Positions 50,565 through 63,403 of a stretch of 64,000 nt of DNA are shown here, in pieces. The first letter of the stretch is position 1, and each line of letters opens with the position of its first letter. Source of the stretch: Sipunculus nudus. Taxonomy: Eukaryota > Annelida > Sipuncula > Golfingiida > Sipunculidae. The position numbers and the translations under genes are program-made. The notes under the pieces were generated by a model. It saw nothing but the letters and a program-made list of their open reading frames with translations. It ran no database searches and was not told the DNA's origin. Location of the stretch: contig CM049308.1 in NCBI GenBank assembly GCA_026874595.1, positions 72,076,624 through 72,140,623 of the forward strand. Reading direction: 5' to 3'.

Positions 50565-53500
50565 GATTTACGCAAATATTTCCGGAAACAACAGAGTCTA
50601 TCATAGCTTATAGACCACCTCAGTATTTGTAGATTTTGATCAGTTTGATCTCCCAGTATGAGGGCCTGGCTAGAAGAAAGAGTTCAGTATGTCAGGGGCT
50701 TTGTGATAAAATCAAATAGTAAATAGAGTTTAGAACATGTTCATCATATGATCTAGGAGATTCAGTTTCCAACATCATGCAACAACCACTAAAAAATCAG
50801 GAGAATGGTCTAAACTTCCAGTTTACCATCATCATGAATTGGAAAGGAGTAATAAAAATCAGAAGACAGGCCATGAATAATAATAAATGTACATGATAGA
50901 CTTGTGTACTAAGGCCCTGTGTCATGTATATTCAGTCTGTTCTGGAGAGGTAAATCCAAGAGGATCTAGTTCTTGATGATTAGTTTCATATGACTCGAAT
51001 TTTGGCAGTATGTTTCCTGTGCAATCCTGTTCTTTTTAAACAAAAGAGAAATGAAAATGAGAGAAAAAAATATTTTATCCACATTTTTTTATCATATAAT
51101 ATAAAATTTCATTCATAAATATCTATATTTTAAATTACCTTTATTGTTTCCTTGAGTGAAAGTTTAATATGTTAATTAAATTCAGAAGTGAAAATTAAAG
51201 TGTGTAACTTAGATTAATGGAATGAAGCAAATCAGCTGCATTACTTAAAGGCAAATAAGTTCCAGGAGATCTTGCTCCAAAAGACATGCGATATCTTGAA
51301 TTAAAAAAAAAAGCAAAGGAACCAATCAGGTGACCCACCTACGCTCTGTTTACACACACGCAGAACAAATCTGTCAACAGCCTTGCAATATCAAGGTGTT
51401 ATCAAGAATCTGACCGGTCAAATAAAGGCTTGTAAACCTGTCCAGTTTCAGGTGCATGTGTCCTTTATTAAAAGGCATGTGAACATTTTTTACCACTATG
51501 TACTGTTTACTTTTGTTCAATTGGCTTTTATGGCTGTAATGCCCATTGTAATATCAGCTCATCAAGCTGGTTCAGATTCATGATAATGCTTGCAGGACTG
51601 CCTTTTGCAGCAATTAAGGTCTCTTCACAATAGTAACAGAATTTGCTATTGCTAGTAAAAGGATGATGATCATACAGCTGTATGACATGAGATAAAGGTG
51701 GAATGTCAAACTTAAATAATCTAAGTCCTGATGCCTCTTATCATGTCACCTTCAATTTTCCTTTTTTAACATTCTGAAAGTCCAGGCATTACAATTCCAC
51801 TGCAGGTATTTCTTCATTGGCTAAAACTACAAATATATAAACAATGTACTGAAACATTTATTACAATATATTAATTCATCTGCTTCAAAATGTTCTATGA
51901 TTATATGGGAAATTCTTATGGGTAAGATTTATTAGAAACCTGAATCCTTGCACTTTATGACAATACAATGAAGGTACATACTTATTCAGTTATATGTCCC
52001 AGTTGTTTAAATATCAGGTTCCTTTATTTTGATAGTTAAATTGTACACTCAGTCTAGGAACTTTAAGTTCTGTGGTCATTTCATTTTATCTTATAGATAG
52101 CACCACTTATACAGACAGTAATTTGCAAAAATTGATCTATAACCATAGTAAAGTCGACTCTTGGTGACTCCTGACCTTTATATGGCTGTACACCAAGGAC
52201 ATTCACTCCCAAGTTATAATCACAGTTCATCCCTTATTCATGTTGCTAGGGTTATTATTCTTAATACAGCTATTTACCAGTATCTTCTGGGGAACATCAC
52301 TGTCCTTGTGGCTCTGTGAAGGTTATGTTCTGAAGACAATGTAAGAAAGATTACTGGAGATACTAGTGAATGTTTTACTCTGTGAACCAAGTGTATCATT
52401 TAAAATTTCATGAACATATAAAAAGCTCTTATTCTAATTTTCCGTTGACAGAGACTGCAAAAAGAACACCCATATGTTAATTATTAGTATATCTAAAAAA
52501 GCTTATACTAACTGAACCCAAATTGTTAACAGACTAGTTTCATATGAATTATTTTATTTTCTTAGGTCTTTTTTCTGTTCTCATATTCAAGACCTATGGA
52601 TATCTTTCCATAAATTATGCATACGATATTTACTTTTTTGCTAAAGCCATGAAAACAACAATATCACAAGCTGTGGCTCAGTATCTGCAAGCTAGCTGTC
52701 CAAACAAGACATTTAGTTTTATCCATAGGCCAGCTGAATTACAGAAATTTGCACATGTACTAGTTTGTTTGAGTTGGATTTTAGCTGTTTAATCTTAATC
52801 TTTACCAACCTGTTACAGGCTCATTATTCACAACAGGTGAAAGTTGAAAAACCAAGATTTTATGTGCTCCTGATATTGATATGTTGTAATCTGAGGGGAA
52901 GAATTCACTTAAGCAACTTGCAGGTGAAACTAAAACCATCTTCTGTTTAATATTGTTACTGACAGATAAAGTTAAAGTAATTTTCATAGGGCTATTTCTT
53001 TATTCATATTTAACATACACAAAATTTACTTGATTTTGTGATACATATCATTTACACTGTTATTTGCATGAAGCCAAACATTCAAATTGAATGTTAGCTA
53101 AAATCATATTTTGCGTGAATTTTTACTCTATTCAATTAAGTGACGGTTATGGAAGTTTATATCTCTGGTGTAATACGAGCTTCAGTGTCCCCGGCTTCTG
53201 TGGTCTTGGGGCAAGCACTGGAATCAAAGCTAGAAGACCACAAGCTCAGATCTTAGCTGAAGATCAGTGAGATTGTTCATGTGCAGCCCCACTCATGGTG
53301 AGCACTCTGCAGGCTTATTTGGAAGACTGAACCCACAGGTGGGTTTCACTCTCAAACAAGTGCACTTTTTGGGGGCCCCTAAGTGTTACACACCCAGGAC
53401 CCACAGGTACAGAACACGGAACATGGTCGATGCCAGAATGGTGTTTTGCCCTGTCACATAGACTGAGATGCAGATGGAATTCTTCTGCAGATATACATGT

Positions 53501-55985
53501 ACTGAATTTAGCTGGCATTAAAAAAAATGGAGATGGTAACCTCCACAAAAAATACAGAATTAATGAAATATATGATTGCTGTAATAAGAGTTTCAAAGTA
53601 ACAATTTAAATGTTAGGCCTGTAGCATGCAAGTGTAAAATCAGGGCCTAGGGAAGTGTGTAAATGTATCATTGATGCTATAATTTGAAAGTGAGAGTGTG
53701 GTCATCCCTGGAGCATTCTTACACCTTATTCTTGGAAGATACAAGTTTAATAGCCACCAAACACCCCACCTTGAAACTTTCCTTGGAGTACTTTCCTGTG
53801 GTGTTTCCATTTTCTTATTAAACTTGACTTCACAAAAATGTTTAAACTACTCACGAGGCACCTATTAATTTTGTGTACAGATTAAAAAGCAGATATCACA
53901 AGGTGCATATCAGATTTAAGGGTAAATAAAGCTTCCTATTGTCTTCCTCTTTTAATATATAATACTTGTGTTATATATTCTATTCTTAGAAACTGAACCA
54001 GAAGATCATTTTCCAATTTATTTTCTGATAAACATGTGCTTCATGTATATGACTCATAATGCTCCACAAAGCAATTTTCTTTTGAATTTTGATAGAGAAA
54101 ATTGAGTCACGTTTTATAGCATATAGGTCAAATTGAACCAGAACTGCATCAGAATCACTGGTTTCTTTAAAATGATAAACTGATACAGTTTTATACAGAT
54201 GATAGGTATGGCAGAATGTCAGGATAGCTGATGGTTATTTACTCATGAGCCACGTGGTATTAATGTTTTTCATGGCTTGCAGCTTTAATTATAACTGGTA
54301 TCCTTTGTGCCTCGTGTTGTGCTTTCATGTGCCAAAAACGAAGGAAATGTTTTCTTCAAAACCCATTACATCAGTGACACTTGGTCATTTTGAATTCATA
54401 TAAGAAATGATAGTTCCCATTTGCTTTAATATTTCAACTAAAACAGCACAGTAATAGGGAGTCAAAGCATGTTTCTATTTTCTTCCTAACAGATGTACGG
54501 TTTTAATAGTTATTGTTTGAAGTAAGTTTTTTTTGTCTCAAGCTGTTTTTTGAGGATAGAAAGTTTTGAAGTTGTTATGTTACAATCCTCCATATGTAAC
54601 TGGCTGTCTGATTGTTAAAAGAAAAAATTGTTTACTTTTGCTTTCCAGTTTACCCAGAAACACATTAGTAATATACAGACCAGCTCCATCTTAGAAAATG
54701 CAAAACTACTGAAGTATTATTGCCCTTTTGTTTTGAGATGAACACTTAAATATGTTGTGATCTTTACACAGATATAATGGTGGTCATTTTTGATCCATGA
54801 ATTCTATTATGGTTACAGCTTGCATTAACAGCAACTATGTGGACTACATAAAATAGTCTGTGTCTTCTAGGTCATTTTTTGAAGTATGAAAACTGGGAAA
54901 TTTGATATTTTGCAAAATTCCTAAATGCATGGTCAATAGTTATTAATATAAAAAATAATAAATTTCAAATTTTCTGGCTTTTATATCAAGGAAATAGATA
55001 AACCTGAGGGGCATGAATGTTTGAAACTAAAAGCTACGGCTTTTACTGTAGTCCCAAAGCAATTTCTTTGTACAGTGTTTATGTTACAGACAACATCAAA
55101 GAACTCCTTCCATTTGGTAAAAACAGCACCTCTTTAATAAAGATGAGTGTGCCCAGATTCAGTTCTTTGATACATAAGAATAAAAAATCCCATCATTACC
55201 AAATTGATGTTTTGTTATCATTTCTGGCTCATCTTTTTACCACTATCTTAATTTTCATATAATTGTTGGTAACTTCTTTTACTTTTAAAATTTGTATACT
55301 GTGAATTTGGCTGAATATGAATGTTTCCCAGTGAAACCACTCTGCCACACAGAGTTAGTATGGATCTCCAAATCATCTGTTTTTCACATTGTTATGTTTG
55401 TGTATGTGAGTAAACAGTCCATGTGTTTCTTTACCATAACAGACAGAGTGATTAGAGTGAAAACTCCCATATAAGAAGAAGAAAGATGGTTCAATGTACA
55501 AAGTTGTGAAACACTGGTTTCAAGCTCAAATAATCTTGCACCAGGTTGCATGTACACTTTGTTTCATGCCCCTGAAGGCACCTGGCCAAAACTTATTTCC
55601 ATTTGTGTACAGGACTAAGCAAACACTTTCAGAACATTTGGCTGATACCATTATATTCCAAGAACTAGATGTGTGGGAACAACACGAATGCCCCCGCCTG
55701 GGGCAAATTAGAAACATTTGTTACATTCTGTAAAAACTCGATCTGTAACGGGTCATTATCAAGCAACACACCAAAAATCAGGCCAGTATCTGCAGGCATT
55801 GTGAAAAAAGGTCCATACATGTGCATTTTTCATAAAAATTTCTGTCTTTCATGAAATTTTCTATGTTCAAGATCTGTCATATGGTCAAAAATAGATCAAC
55901 TGGGATGAAACGCAAACTCAATCTGTAAGTGGTCATTATGTGCCCACAGACCAAACATTAGGCCAGTATCTGTAAGCACTGCATT

Positions 55986-56640
55986 GCGAAACTAGAATAT
56001 TAGCAAAAGCTGATAATCAGTTATAAATTTAAATTGGAGAGGTATGTACCATGTTTCATAACAATCCACTAAATGGTTCCTGAGATATAAGCCTCTGAGT
56101 GTTTTTGTATAATCAGCTGTAAAACCAAGAAAATAGGTCAAGGTCACCCATCTTTGCACTTGACCAAGATTATGTTGATATACATCTTCACTGGTGAAAT
56201 AAAATTCCAACGGTGAATCCTTTTAGAGATATCCCGCTCACAAGGCCAAAATTGAAAAATTCAATAAAAATTGATTAAAAAATCAGAAATTGCAGGTTGT
56301 GCCACCAAAATTGTGCAGCACATACAGACCATCAGTCCCAATGATCATAGTAAGTTTTGTGAAAATCCACATAATGGTTCCTGAGATATAAGCTTCTGAG
56401 TGTTTTTCTATAATCAGCTCTAAAATGTAGAAAAATGGGTCAAGGTCACCCACCTTCTTGACTGAGATTTTATCGATATACATCTTCACTGATGAAATTA
56501 AATTCCAACGGTGAATCCTTTTAGAGATATCCGGCTCACAAGGTAAAAGTTAACAGATGCGGGCCAGACAGACGCTGGACGGACAGACAGACGGCACGAC
56601 AGATGGACAGACAGAAAGTTTGGGTGACGACAATAGCCCA
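55986..56640 (-). repeat. Second dispersed repeat nested in the inverted element
   Basis: It contains two ~301-bp units with GGTTCCTGAGATATAAGC(C/T)TCTGAGTG at about 56075 and 56376 and GGTCAAGGTCACCCA and CCAACGGTGAATCCTTTTAG in each. It ends, in the plus direction, in a GGACAGACAGAC tract and GACGACAATAGCCCATCAGC. In minus orientation that end (AGCTCATAGGC...GGGCTATTGTCGTC, then GTCTGTCC) resembles the repeat at the start of the window. Confidence 0.65.
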
Positions 56641-56888
56641 TCAGCCTATGAGCTGAATGCTAAAAACTGCTGTACATGTGTATTTGTCAAGAAAATTTCT
56701 ATTTTTAATGAAATTTTCTAAGTTAAGGAGCCGTAAAACGTTCAAAATTAGGTCAACCAAGACAAAAGGCGAACTCGATCTGTAACTGGTCATTATCTGC
56801 CCACACACCAAAAATAAGCCAATATCTGCAGGTATTGCGAAAAAAAGTCCGTACATGTGTATTTGTCATGAAAATTTCTATTTTTTTT

Positions 56889-57022
56889 TTGTGCAGCACA
56901 TACAGACCATCAGTCCCAATGATCATAGTAAGTTTTGTGAAAATCCACATAATGGTTCCTGAGATATAAGCTTCTGAGTGTTTTTCTATAATCAGCTCTA
57001 AAATGTAGAAAAATGGGTCAAG
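56889..57022. repeat. 134-bp block identical to 56311-56444
   Basis: TTGTGCAGCACATACAGACC through AAATGGGTCAAG is base-for-base identical to 56311-56444 by eye. Here it sits abruptly inside a Helitron-like unit, between ATTTCTATTTTTTTTT and TTTAGGAGCCGTAAAA, replacing about 15 bases of that unit. Confidence 0.9.
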
Positions 57023-57249
57023 TTTAGGAGCCGTAAAATGGTCAAAAGTAGGTCAACCGGGACGAAAAGTGAACTTAAACTGTAACTGGTCATTAGCTGC
57101 ATACACAACAAAAAACAGGCCAATATCTGCAGGCATTGTGAAAAAAAGTCTGTACAACTGTTTGATTTCGGAAGGACGGAACGACGGAATGACAGAATGA
57201 TGGACTTGGGTAAAACTAAATGCCCTGGCCACTTTGTGGCGGGGGCATA

Positions 57250-58902
57250 AAAACAATATTTTGTGTTTAATTAACATATCTTGACAAATTAATATGTAAG
57301 TATACTTTTTAAACAGCCACACCATGATGGACAGGTCTCATGTAAAACAAGTCCTGTACTCTGTAGATATATATTTCAAGAAAAATAACCAAGCTCAATT
57401 GTATGACTTCTATACTTCAAAACATAACCCTAGGGAAAAAAGATGAGGAAATGAACTCAGTGGTTGGTAAAAATGCATTTTCCATGTCTTCCTGAGATTC
57501 ATAATTAACACCTGACCCTCTTGGTAAAATTACCATGATTTTCAAAAGCTTCAGGATTTCCCTGCCAGATATTTTTTCCCCTAATCATAATCAATTTATT
57601 TACTTGCATAGTGTTCTTGCCTAAACTACATTTAATATTGGATGTGTCACACCAGCAAAATAATCCAATCTCATGATACCTTGGCATTTTCATCATAACA
57701 ACTCAGGCACGCAGTGTCCTTGTTAACTCCTGGCGGAGAAACTGAATCCTTGCAATTCATCCATCTGACAGATATTAAAGATGTCTAAGTGATGGACTTG
57801 TGATCAGTTCAAACAGAGCTTGGTGCCACAGAAACAGGATAAAATCCACTTGATTTTGCACAACCCCCATCCTGGCATCACACCCCCACCCCCATGCTGC
57901 ACATTATAAAGTTAGACACATATATTTATAAGTTAATATGACACTTTCTATATTACTGAGAAATGATTAATTCAGACACTATGATCCTGAACCAAACATA
58001 CAATTTATCACATCTTTTACACAATAACACACATCTCAGAAAATGTTTTCACTGTTTCCAATAGACAAATAGAAATTCTGTTAATAGCATTTGTAAAACA
58101 ATGTTTATTATAAAGATGTAATAAACTCACATTTGAACTGATGGCATATAATATACATATTAGGCCAAAAATAAAAGATATGGTACTCAGGCACTGCCCG
58201 TGTCAATTTTAATCTTCTGCATCAAAAATTTTGATTTTGATTTTCATCTTTCAAGAAGATAAAATAATTCAATTTTGATAAGATTTCCTTTGTTATGTAG
58301 TACTTTTACCTGTTAAGCAAAAATATTCTGTTATTTTCATGCTTTTTCCTGATCATATGACACTTTTATTGAAACATACAAAAAAAGGTAGAAATAAATT
58401 ATCGCCTGTCAGCACTGGTTTCTGAAAAAAAGTCTCTGATAACCATAAGGGGGGCCTTATGGCAAATGTTTATGAACCTTGACCTGACATAAGTCTTCAC
58501 TGTCAGATTCATGGTGATCAGTGGCAATAGTTTTAAAGCTGCTTTTTCCTTAACAATAATACTCATTTTATTTGGAGCTCTCATACAGTTTCGAGGGAAA
58601 TTATGTTCTTGAGAAAATTTGCCAACATCCTTACAGGGCTTACATGTTCACCCATGTTTGTTAGTTTGCTTGTCTGTATGTCCAGAAAATATCCTCAGAA
58701 GTTCTCAGTGAATTTAAGAAATTTTATGGCAGGGAAAGCCCATTGCCAAGATAGAACTGCTAAACTTTGAGGCTGTATCAGGTAGAATAAAGGACAGGTC
58801 TAGGTGGTGAGACATGTATATTGTTAAGGAACCTAATATAAACAGATCACATATGAGTGATGAACATAAAATTTTGTAATGGAGAAAAAAAAAATCAGAT
58901 TC
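57250..58902. other. AT-rich non-coding stretch
   Basis: No gene recognised. A CCCCCATCC...CACCCCCACCCCCA patch lies at 57865-57895. Decayed dispersed-repeat text (TTCACCCATGTTTGTTAG..CTTGTCTGTATGTCC) lies at 58648-58683. Confidence 0.35.
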
Positions 58903-59668
58903 TGTAACACTAGGCAGCTTGAAATGTCTAGGGGAAGAAATAAAGAAGTCAGTGGTTCTATAACTATAATTTCTTCTTAAAACAATCCTAACATTACAAT
59001 ACACTAAATCAATACAATTATGCAGTAAAACAGGGGTATAACAACAAATCAATACAATCACACAGTAAAATACACAAAGTGCACAGTACCTGGATACCAC
59101 CACTGTCACAATGATAAGTTCTTTAAATGTATACTCTCGGAGAATGACAGTCCAGTGTAAAGCTCTTGTAACAATCCATAAAGTAAACTGTAGTCCAAAT
59201 GCACAAATCCAGGAGAAAGTCTTAGAAAATCTATAATTGCCGCACTCGTCGGATAAGGTCCTAGAAACTGACACATACTTCTGCGTCCGCTGGAATCTGC
59301 TCTGCTGCTGCTCTCCCGGCTTTAAAACACAGCCCCTTTATATACCTTTTCACCTCAAGCCGAAAAGCTTCTATATACCTTTTCACCTCAAGCCAAGAAG
59401 CTTCTATCTCTAGAACATTTGAAGAATAATACATTATACACGTTAAGCACGCGTTACAGGAATCATCTAGAAGAACATCGCTGTGTGTGCCTCCACATAC
59501 CAAGGTGTACACGTGACTCACGACCAGGCAAGAAAGCCCCTAACTAGCATGACAACAAGAGTTCAACCAGTACTGATTAAACATAGAATGTAACAAGCGG
59601 CCAGGCAAGAGCGGTACAACCCGAGTTATGCCTGTGTCACACACAAAAAAAAAAGAGCACCTGTAACA
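58903..59668 (-). mobile_element. LTR-like block, possibly a solo LTR
   Basis: On the minus strand the block begins TGTTACAGGTGCTC (59668 downward) and ends CCTAGTGTTACA (58903), the TG...CA ends of an LTR, 766 bp. It is richer in GC and CpG than its surroundings. A TATA box, TATATAAA (59344-59337), sits about 325 bases in, within a 33-bp direct repeat (59341-59373 and 59374-59406), and AGAAGCTTCT lies upstream at 59396-59405. No target-site duplication, primer-binding site or polyprotein is seen, so a promoter of another kind is possible. The 186-codon minus frame crossing it (59274-58714) begins at GTG and has no ATG until residue ~153. Confidence 0.4.
59337..59405 (-). promoter_or_regulatory. 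Possible promoter: TATA box with heat-shock-element-like motif
   Basis: On the minus strand, AGAAGCTTCT (59405-59396) matches the nGAAnnTTCn half of a heat-shock element, with a second imperfect copy (AGAAGCTTTT, 59372-59363) 33 bases on. TATATAAAGGGGC follows at 59344. Motif order is right for a promoter firing leftwards; function is inference. Confidence 0.3.
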
Positions 59669-61305
59669 ATATATATGGCAAAGTATGTCCCAGCCTTTTT
59701 TGTCTGTTTTGTATGAATTTCAGTCAAATATTGTGGATAGTTGAGGTGGTGAAATTTGAACAAGGGTTGGGATTGTTTGTCTGTTTGTCCACACAATATC
59801 TGTCAAAATAAATTAATCAAATTTAAATGAAATAGAGTTGACAAAGAGCTGTTACATTTTTGGTTAGATAGGGTTAAGTTTTTGGGGCATATTTGGATGC
59901 AAAACCAGTTGTTGGCAGGGGTGTGTACATGCTGTCTGGGTGGATTCTAGTTTAATTTCAATGTTTAGGGTATTTTGATGATACAAGAGATTTCAATGTA
60001 TTGTTAACAGTCACTTGAGAGGGACATCATTATTAAACAATCAGGATTTAATTTAATATGATAACAACCAGAACACTGATGTAATGTTATGGCTTTGTTA
60101 ATTACTAAAAATTTCAGGAAATTTTAGAGATCTGACATATGCTTAATGGCAGATCTTTAGATAAGGAACATGTCAGAGGAAACTGAACAAAGTCATAATC
60201 CCACATGACCATTATTTCATAATTTGAATCTGATCTTGCAGGGTTAAAACAATACTGGTAATTAACTGAGGTAATAAATTTGGTCATTATAGGTGACCCT
60301 AATTTTCCACCTCTGAATGAAACCCTGCCAGAAAATAATTAACTGTGGTCATAAATTTGGTCATTATGGGTTAACCTCATTTCCCACCTCTCAATAAAAC
60401 CCTGGCAGAAAATGTATTTTCCTTCTGGAACAGGGCTAATTTTAGAAAACTAATATTCATTTCAGCCATTACAGTGTAGTTTGCTTTAAAGATTATTGGT
60501 AAAAAGTTCTTACATTGGCTGTACTCAGGTTGGCCTGAGTAAAAATAGGTCTGTTCTTGTAATGATTCCTACATGTCAAGTTAATCCAAACTTTTTAGTT
60601 TGCACAGGATATCACTGTTAAGAAATGTAGTTTTTGGTACTCAGTACTTTTTATAAGAAATCCATTTGAGTGGTTTAATCTAAAGTCAAATATAATTAAA
60701 TTATTTTATTATTTATACATTCAATATTTGAAGATTAATATTTGAGAAAAGTTTATAGCAGCAGCCCAAACTCTAGCTTTTGTAGTACTTAATTGTGCAT
60801 TACATTAATTATATACACAAAATGGCTACACTGTGACAGTATTGAATCAAAATGGTAATTAAAAGAATAAAATACTTAAATAGAATGGATAAACTGTACA
60901 TTTTTTATGGTCAAAATAATCATTATATATTACTGATGTACTCTCATTGTTAATTAATTAATTGGTTGATATCGGGAAAAAGGAAGTATATATTGCCTAC
61001 AAAATGGGATCACAGTGTGTGTAAAAAATATACTACTTTATATAATTTTACATACATATATTAATGGGGCTCAAAACACTTTGATAGTTAGAGATGTATC
61101 CAGGGCCTGAGGCTGGAGCACTCATTGTTGCCGTGGCTACAGTGGTTGAGTGAGCTATCTGGTACATCAGGCTATCAACCCCTTCAGATGATGGAACTAC
61201 TTGATCTGAAAAGCCATTGATGCAGTAGGATGAACACACTTGGTTTGATCAAGTGGACACAGCCCTAATATTGTCATTTGGTTGGGATGCAGTCCAGTAC
61301 ATCAG
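59669..61305. other. AT-rich non-coding stretch
   Basis: A decayed GTTTGTCTGTTTGTCC repeat remnant lies near 59778-59795. A 77-bp tandem duplication is listed separately. Nothing gene-like recognised; the minus frame at 61048-61239 has no supporting signals. Confidence 0.35.
60260..60413. repeat. 77-bp tandem duplication, diverged
   Basis: AATTAACTG(A/T)GGT(A/C)ATAAATTTGGTCATTAT and CCACCTCT(G/C)AAT(G/A)AAACCCTG(C/G)CAGAAAAT occur at 60260 and 60337. Confidence 0.8.
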
Positions 61306-61400
61306 CAGGGCCAGATCCTAGAATTTCCAAAAGGGGACCCAGCAGCAACGGGTGTTTGCATAGGGGAGGGATGTGGGTTATCCCCCACCCCCAGACTTGG
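61306..61400 (+). mobile_element. One-ended hAT-MITE fragment
   Basis: CAGGGCCAGATCCTAGAATT resembles the terminus of the MITE at 3976-4131 (CAAGGGCAGATCCAGG in minus orientation). The matching right end is not found, so this is a truncated copy or chance similarity. Confidence 0.3.
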
Positions 61401-63403
61401 ATAATTTTTTTTTCTACAAACAAAAGTGGGAATGAATGGACAGTTCATGTTAAAAATTATTGGTAGGAGACAAGAAAATTTTTACAGTATATCAGCAAAA
61501 TCTACTTTTTTGAGGCCTGGCAAAAGTATTTCTTTTCTTCGCAAAATATTGGGGCCAGGGCTGGTGCCTTCTGTAATCCTCAAATGATCAACAACATTTT
61601 AGTGAGCTTTAAAATGTTGATATGGGAGATGGCTGGGAGAGTAAAATACCAATTACTTTAATACCAATAACCTAATTCATGTTTTTTATATATGGATGCA
61701 CATAAATGAAAACATTGCAGTCAGATGGACTATGATTGTCTCTTTTTGCGCTGCTTAGATACTTTATTTATCCCTGCATTACACATGTTCCGGAAGTTAT
61801 ATGAGCATATTAATAGTTAATATTTTGTGAATGGCTCAAGGTTATGGAACATTTTATGATAGGAAAATCTCACAGGTGATATTTGCTGCACAGATGATAA
61901 GGAAGGCTCAAGATCAGACCAAGGGACATTGAAAGATTCATAACACATGTTATATTAAATGGGAAAAGATATTTTAGCCAGGAATTATGAGACATTTATT
62001 CCTATCATGAATTTTTTGTCATGTTGGGTTATTGCTATCCATTTCTCTCTCATGCGTCAGCCAATTTTTCCACTGAGTTTATTAATAACACAAGACCTTC
62101 ATACATGGAAACTGCTCTCATACCATGCCATGTAAGCTATAAAATGATTGAGTTTACCTCTGTGCATATGATTTAGAAAAAAATCAGAATTTTTTTATTA
62201 CGTTTGACCTTTTGATGCTACTGTTATTGGGGGAATCGTATTAATTAAGAGAGAAGGAAATGAAGATACTTAAGCATCAAACAGCATTGACTCATTTTGC
62301 ATACATGTTTTTAACACTGATAATAATACAGGGTGGAGCTGAATAATGCATAACAGAGCACTTGAAAAGCAATGATGCATAATGTGACAACCATCTGATT
62401 GAAGATAACGAACGTATAAGAATCAACAGATGGTGCCACAGAAGTTTGGTATAACTCCACCATAATGAGCCGCAGGCCAATCTTTATTCTCAACTATTTG
62501 GTTGAAGGTAAAGTTAATTGATCCACCAAAATGGAAAAAAATGAAAGGTAGGGCAATGGGGGATATATAAGGAAGGGTAAAGCATTAGTGCCTATTTTTG
62601 GGTGACCATTATTCAGTATCAATATGTAAGTTGCCTACCGGTAGTACATGTATATGACTTTATTTGACCTGGGTTTACAAGCTGTTAATTTTCAGTATTT
62701 CAGTAATGTAAACGTACTGTCTCCTGTTTTTTTTTGTATGTTAGATAGTAGGTATGGAAGTTAAGTTATAAAGAAGAGCAATCTCTCACTGTGTTGTTCA
62801 TTCAGTGGCAGATAGGTCTTTTTATCCATCCAAATTCCAGACTCGCCTATTCAGTTGCCTTGTGAAGTTTGATCAATTATTGTGCTGAACTTATATAATC
62901 TCACAGTGATCATGCATTGGAACAAACTGTATTATTAATATAACAAATTTTGTAATTTTCAAAATGACTCAGTATTACTGTGAAACCCACCCATGTATAT
63001 AATGGTTTAGAAGCACTTCATTTTTTTGAAAGCTGCAGAAATTATGTCATAGTGACCTCATTTTTGGAGTATCATTTAGTATACAGACATGTTTAGATAT
63101 CCAGATTTTCTGGTTTATTCATTGACATTAATTAATATGTTTTCTTGGAAATATTGTTGACGTACAAATTTTTGATGCCACAGGATTTTAATTTCTTATC
63201 CTTCAGTCAGCCACTTTGAATCAATGAACTATGCTGCCTATAAACCACTTATCCTTGAACTAGAGTGCTCTGCACTACTGTTTCTTAACTCTGCATCAGT
63301 GGGCAGTCAGATAGGGACTGACTTCAAAGTCCATTCAGAATCTGAACATTTAGATTCTAGATACAATGGGCTCATTTTTATCTGACCCCATTTTGTGTGA
63401 CAG
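61401..63403. other. AT-rich non-coding stretch before the second exon
   Basis: No repeats of note and no gene recognised. It ends in a good splice acceptor, TCTGACCCCATTTTGTGTGA then CAG, at 63403. Confidence 0.35.

Larger units (their letters stand above)
55665..57249 (-). mobile_element. Inverted, broken copy of the Helitron/pearl-like element
   Basis: Read on the minus strand, it starts with the same left hairpin (TATGCCCCCGCCACAAAGTG, at 57249 downward) and CCTTCCGAAATCAAACAG lead as the 28-kb element, and ends with GCGGGGGCATTCGTGTTG, a hairpin and CACATCTAG at 55665. Only about three or four internal units remain. They are interrupted by an unrelated repeat (about 55986-56640) and by a 134-bp block (56889-57022). 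The copies at 28 and 55-57 kb are in opposite orientation about 26 kb apart. Small frames here are shadows. Confidence 0.75.
31634..63403 (+). other. Putative ~31.8-kb first intron
   Basis: It begins GTAAATATTTC and ends with the tract TTTTTATCTGACCCCATTTT plus GTGTGACAG. Most of it is AT-rich DNA with no recognised gene; the repeats and mobile elements within it are listed separately. Additional small exons may exist, which I could not identify with confidence; any inserted between the two flanking exons must preserve phase 1. Confidence 0.35.

Noticed and set aside
59261-59521. 86-codon minus frame with LEVKRYIEAFRLEVKRYIKG
   Set aside because: The internal repeat is the 33-bp direct repeat of the LTR-like promoter region, and the frame is not in phase with the adjacent 186-codon frame.
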